Part shown: in pieces, positions 32,550 to 34,046 of the stretch | Layout: each line of letters starts with the position of its first letter | Numbering within the stretch: the first letter of the stretch is position 1 | Origin: Akkermansia muciniphila | Lineage (GTDB): Bacteria > Verrucomicrobiota > Verrucomicrobiia > Verrucomicrobiales > DEV007 | NCBI GenBank assembly: GCA_945883495.1 | Contig: CAMCXS010000063.1 | Coordinates: 1 to 34,046 of the forward strand | DNA length: 34,046 nt | Reading direction: 5' to 3' | Translations under genes and position numbers: made by a program | The notes under the pieces: generated by a model | What the model was told of the DNA's origin: nothing | What the model saw: the letters and a program-made list of their open reading frames with translations, nothing else | The model's database searches: none

Positions 32550-34046
32550 ATGAGGCAGGGGGTATTCATTTCCTATCGCCGTATGGATTCGCAGGCGGAG
32601 GCGGGCCGGTTGTTTGACCGGTTGGAGGAAGCTCTCGGCCGCGACCGGGTCTTCAAAGACGTCGATTCCATCCGTCCGGGCGAGAACTTCCCGGAGGTGA
32701 TCGCCCGCAGCCTCCGGGAGACGGAGGTCGTTCTGGTGCTGATCGGCCCCCGGTGGCTGCTCGTGCGCGGGGACGATGGACAGCGCCGGTTGGATGACCC
32801 GGAAGATTTCGTCCGGCTGGAGGTGGAAGCGGCCTTGGCTTCGCCGAAACGGGTCATTCCCGTCCTGGTGGGAGGAGCCGCGATGCCAAGTCCGGACGAG
32901 CTGCCGGAGACGTTGCGCCCGCTGGTGCAGCGCAACGCCATGCATCTGCGGCCGGATCCGGATTTCCGGCCCGATGCGGAACGCATTTTGACGGCGGTCA
33001 CCGGTCGCAAGCGGTCGGGAGGGCGCCGCCCTTCGCCGTGGATCGCGGTGCTTCTGATCTTGGCCCTGCTCGCCTTGGCGGCCGCGGGTTACCTTTGGTT
33101 CCAACCCGTGCCTCTTCAGAAAGGAGCCGCCATGCCTTCCGGGGGACTGCCAGCCGAACTTCGCGGCTTGGATCGCAACGACCCAGAGAGCGCCGCGTTC
33201 CTGGCGGCGGTGAGAGACGCCTCCCGGTCGCGAAAATCGTTGACCCTTCGCTCCGAGCCCTCGGGTGCCTACGTCACCATCGACGATTTGTTCCGGGCCA
33301 ATCCCGTCACCCCGGTCGCGGTGGTTTTTGGCGACGCCTCCTTCGTCGGTCCGGGGACTCCGGCCGTGTCCACCCACGTCTGGGTGGTGAAACCCGGATT
33401 CCGACCCGTCCGCTTCGAGCCCGGGACCGAGCCGGACGGGGCGACCCCGTTGATCCGTCTCGAACCGCGCCCCCAGGAGGCGATCCCCGGCCAGCCCCTG
33501 ACGAAGCGGCACCAGCTCCTCGATCTCTCGTGGATTGACTTCGTCGATGTCCCGTTCCAGGTGCGCGGGAAACTGGAACGCGGCTCACCCTACGTGAACT
33601 GCAAGTGGAGCCAGGACGCCACGCAGTACCGTTCCTTCCAGCTGACCCTGCAGGGAGCTGACTCCATCCACGTCCAGGTACCCGTCGCCAAGGTGGCGGC
33701 GTTGCAAGCGGCACTCGACGGCAGCGGATCGGAGGAGGTCGAAGGCATCTTCACCCTGGTCTTGCCGGGACGATTCTTGGTGCCGGAACAGGCGGACGTC
33801 GACCAGTGGGAACTGACGGATTGGAAGGTCGAAGCGGCTGGCGCCACGGCAGGGAATCAACCGATCTGGGGCACGTCCACCTTGGCCGCCCCGGGCTACG
33901 GTGCCCAGCAAATGCGTTCGTTCGCTTGGAAGGATGACGGCAAGTCAATCGTCGCCGCCGGATTCGGCGGGCTTTTTCTTTCCGAGGACCGCGGGGAGAC
34001 TTGGGAGCCGGTGCCCGTCACGACTTCCGATCCTTGGAAGCAAGTC
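32550..34046 (+). CDS. TIR-domain membrane protein with PEGA-like and propeller regions, C-terminus beyond the window
   Basis: Read by hand, the frame from the ATG at 32550 is open for 499 codons to the right edge. Residues 1-120 are a TIR domain (VFISYRRMDSQAEAGRLFDRLE, DSIRPGENF, VVLVLIGPRWL and FVRLEVEAALAS, which carries the usual glutamate). One membrane span follows at about 164-185 (WIAVLLILALLALAAAGYLWF). A PEGA-like surface domain is at about 230-307 (LRSEPSGAYVTIDD), then a beta-rich region. A propeller of BNR type begins near 450-485 (SEDRGETWEP). The TIR part should be cytoplasmic and the rest outside. Bacterial TIR domains can be NAD-consuming enzymes or assembly modules, often in defence. 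Weak purines (AGAGAGAA) precede the start. Confidence 0.88.
   Translation, partial: MRQGVFISYRRMDSQAEAGRLFDRLEEALGRDRVFKDVDSIRPGENFPEVIARSLRETEVVLVLIGPRWLLVRGDDGQRRLDDPEDFVRLEVEAALASPKRVIPVLVGGAAMPSPDELPETLRPLVQRNAMHLRPDPDFRPDAERILTAVTGRKRSGGRRPSPWIAVLLILALLALAAAGYLWFQPVPLQKGAAMPSGGLPAELRGLDRNDPESAAFLAAVRDASRSRKSLTLRSEPSGAYVTIDDLFRANPVTPVAVVFGDASFVGPGTPAVSTHVWVVKPGFRPVRFEPGTEPDGATPLIRLEPRPQEAIPGQPLTKRHQLLDLSWIDFVDVPFQVRGKLERGSPYVNCKWSQDATQYRSFQLTLQGADSIHVQVPVAKVAALQAALDGSGSEEVEGIFTLVLPGRFLVPEQADVDQWELTDWKVEAAGATAGNQPIWGTSTLAAPGYGAQQMRSFAWKDDGKSIVAAGFGGLFLSEDRGETWEPVPVTTSDPWKQV

Noticed and set aside
32535-33512. A 325-codon minus-strand frame over the TIR gene
   Set aside because: The plus-strand TIR frame has clear family motifs and a membrane span; the antisense product has none.

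Overview
The window looks like a chromosomal segment of a GC-rich member of the Verrucomicrobiota or a close PVC relative. This is inferred from gene content, not from a marker gene: two S1 sulfatases, a ThuA protein, very large secreted mosaic proteins that end in a calcium-loop plus beta-sandwich module, kelch proteins with a Verrucomicrobia-style N-terminal domain, and few clear Shine-Dalgarno sites. I see no rRNA, tRNA, CRISPR array or complete insertion sequence. Many starts lie inside longer open frames; I chose them by signal peptide, stop/start overlap and domain boundaries.

Layout. (1) 1-709: a REP-associated tyrosine transposase (RAYT, minus strand, cut by the left edge), preceded by a tandem pair of 32-bp palindromic units. 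(2) 780-10476: two giant secreted proteins, a 2150-aa mosaic with a heparinase II/III-like core and a 1061-aa beta-helix glycoside hydrolase candidate. (3) 10685-13283: a ThuA-like protein and a sulfatase. (4) 13640-23191: a long run of plus-strand genes. It holds a kelch-repeat protein broken by two frameshifts, a secreted protein, a TPR protein, a PqqD-like protein, an ATP-grasp ligase, a DAP-decarboxylase-like PLP enzyme, a urea transporter fused to an M23 peptidase, and a probable outer-membrane barrel. The last five are linked by consecutive 4-bp ATGA overlaps. (5) 23395-29031: a degraded EF-hand gene, then SGNH-sialidase, SGNH-CE15 glucuronoyl esterase and a second sulfatase, which form a glycan-degradation operon. 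(6) 29032-32490: gene fragments, an ECF sigma module resembling CnrH/CnrY/CnrX, and a decayed esterase. (7) 32550 to the right edge: a TIR-domain membrane protein.

How the genes may work together. The 17253-23191 genes are the best candidate for an undescribed system. A PqqD-type peptide-binding protein, an ATP-grasp ligase and a PLP decarboxylase could make or attach a small amine-containing product. The urea-channel/M23 fusion and the barrel would provide inner-membrane, periplasmic and outer-membrane parts. No precursor peptide or radical SAM enzyme is visible, so the chemistry is open.

The sigma operon and the decayed esterase diverge from a short region that carries two identical GTAACC-N16-CGTT sites in opposite orientation. 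This suggests that the sigma factor controls both its own operon and the esterase. The sulfatase, sialidase and esterase genes fit growth on decorated, sulfated glycans.
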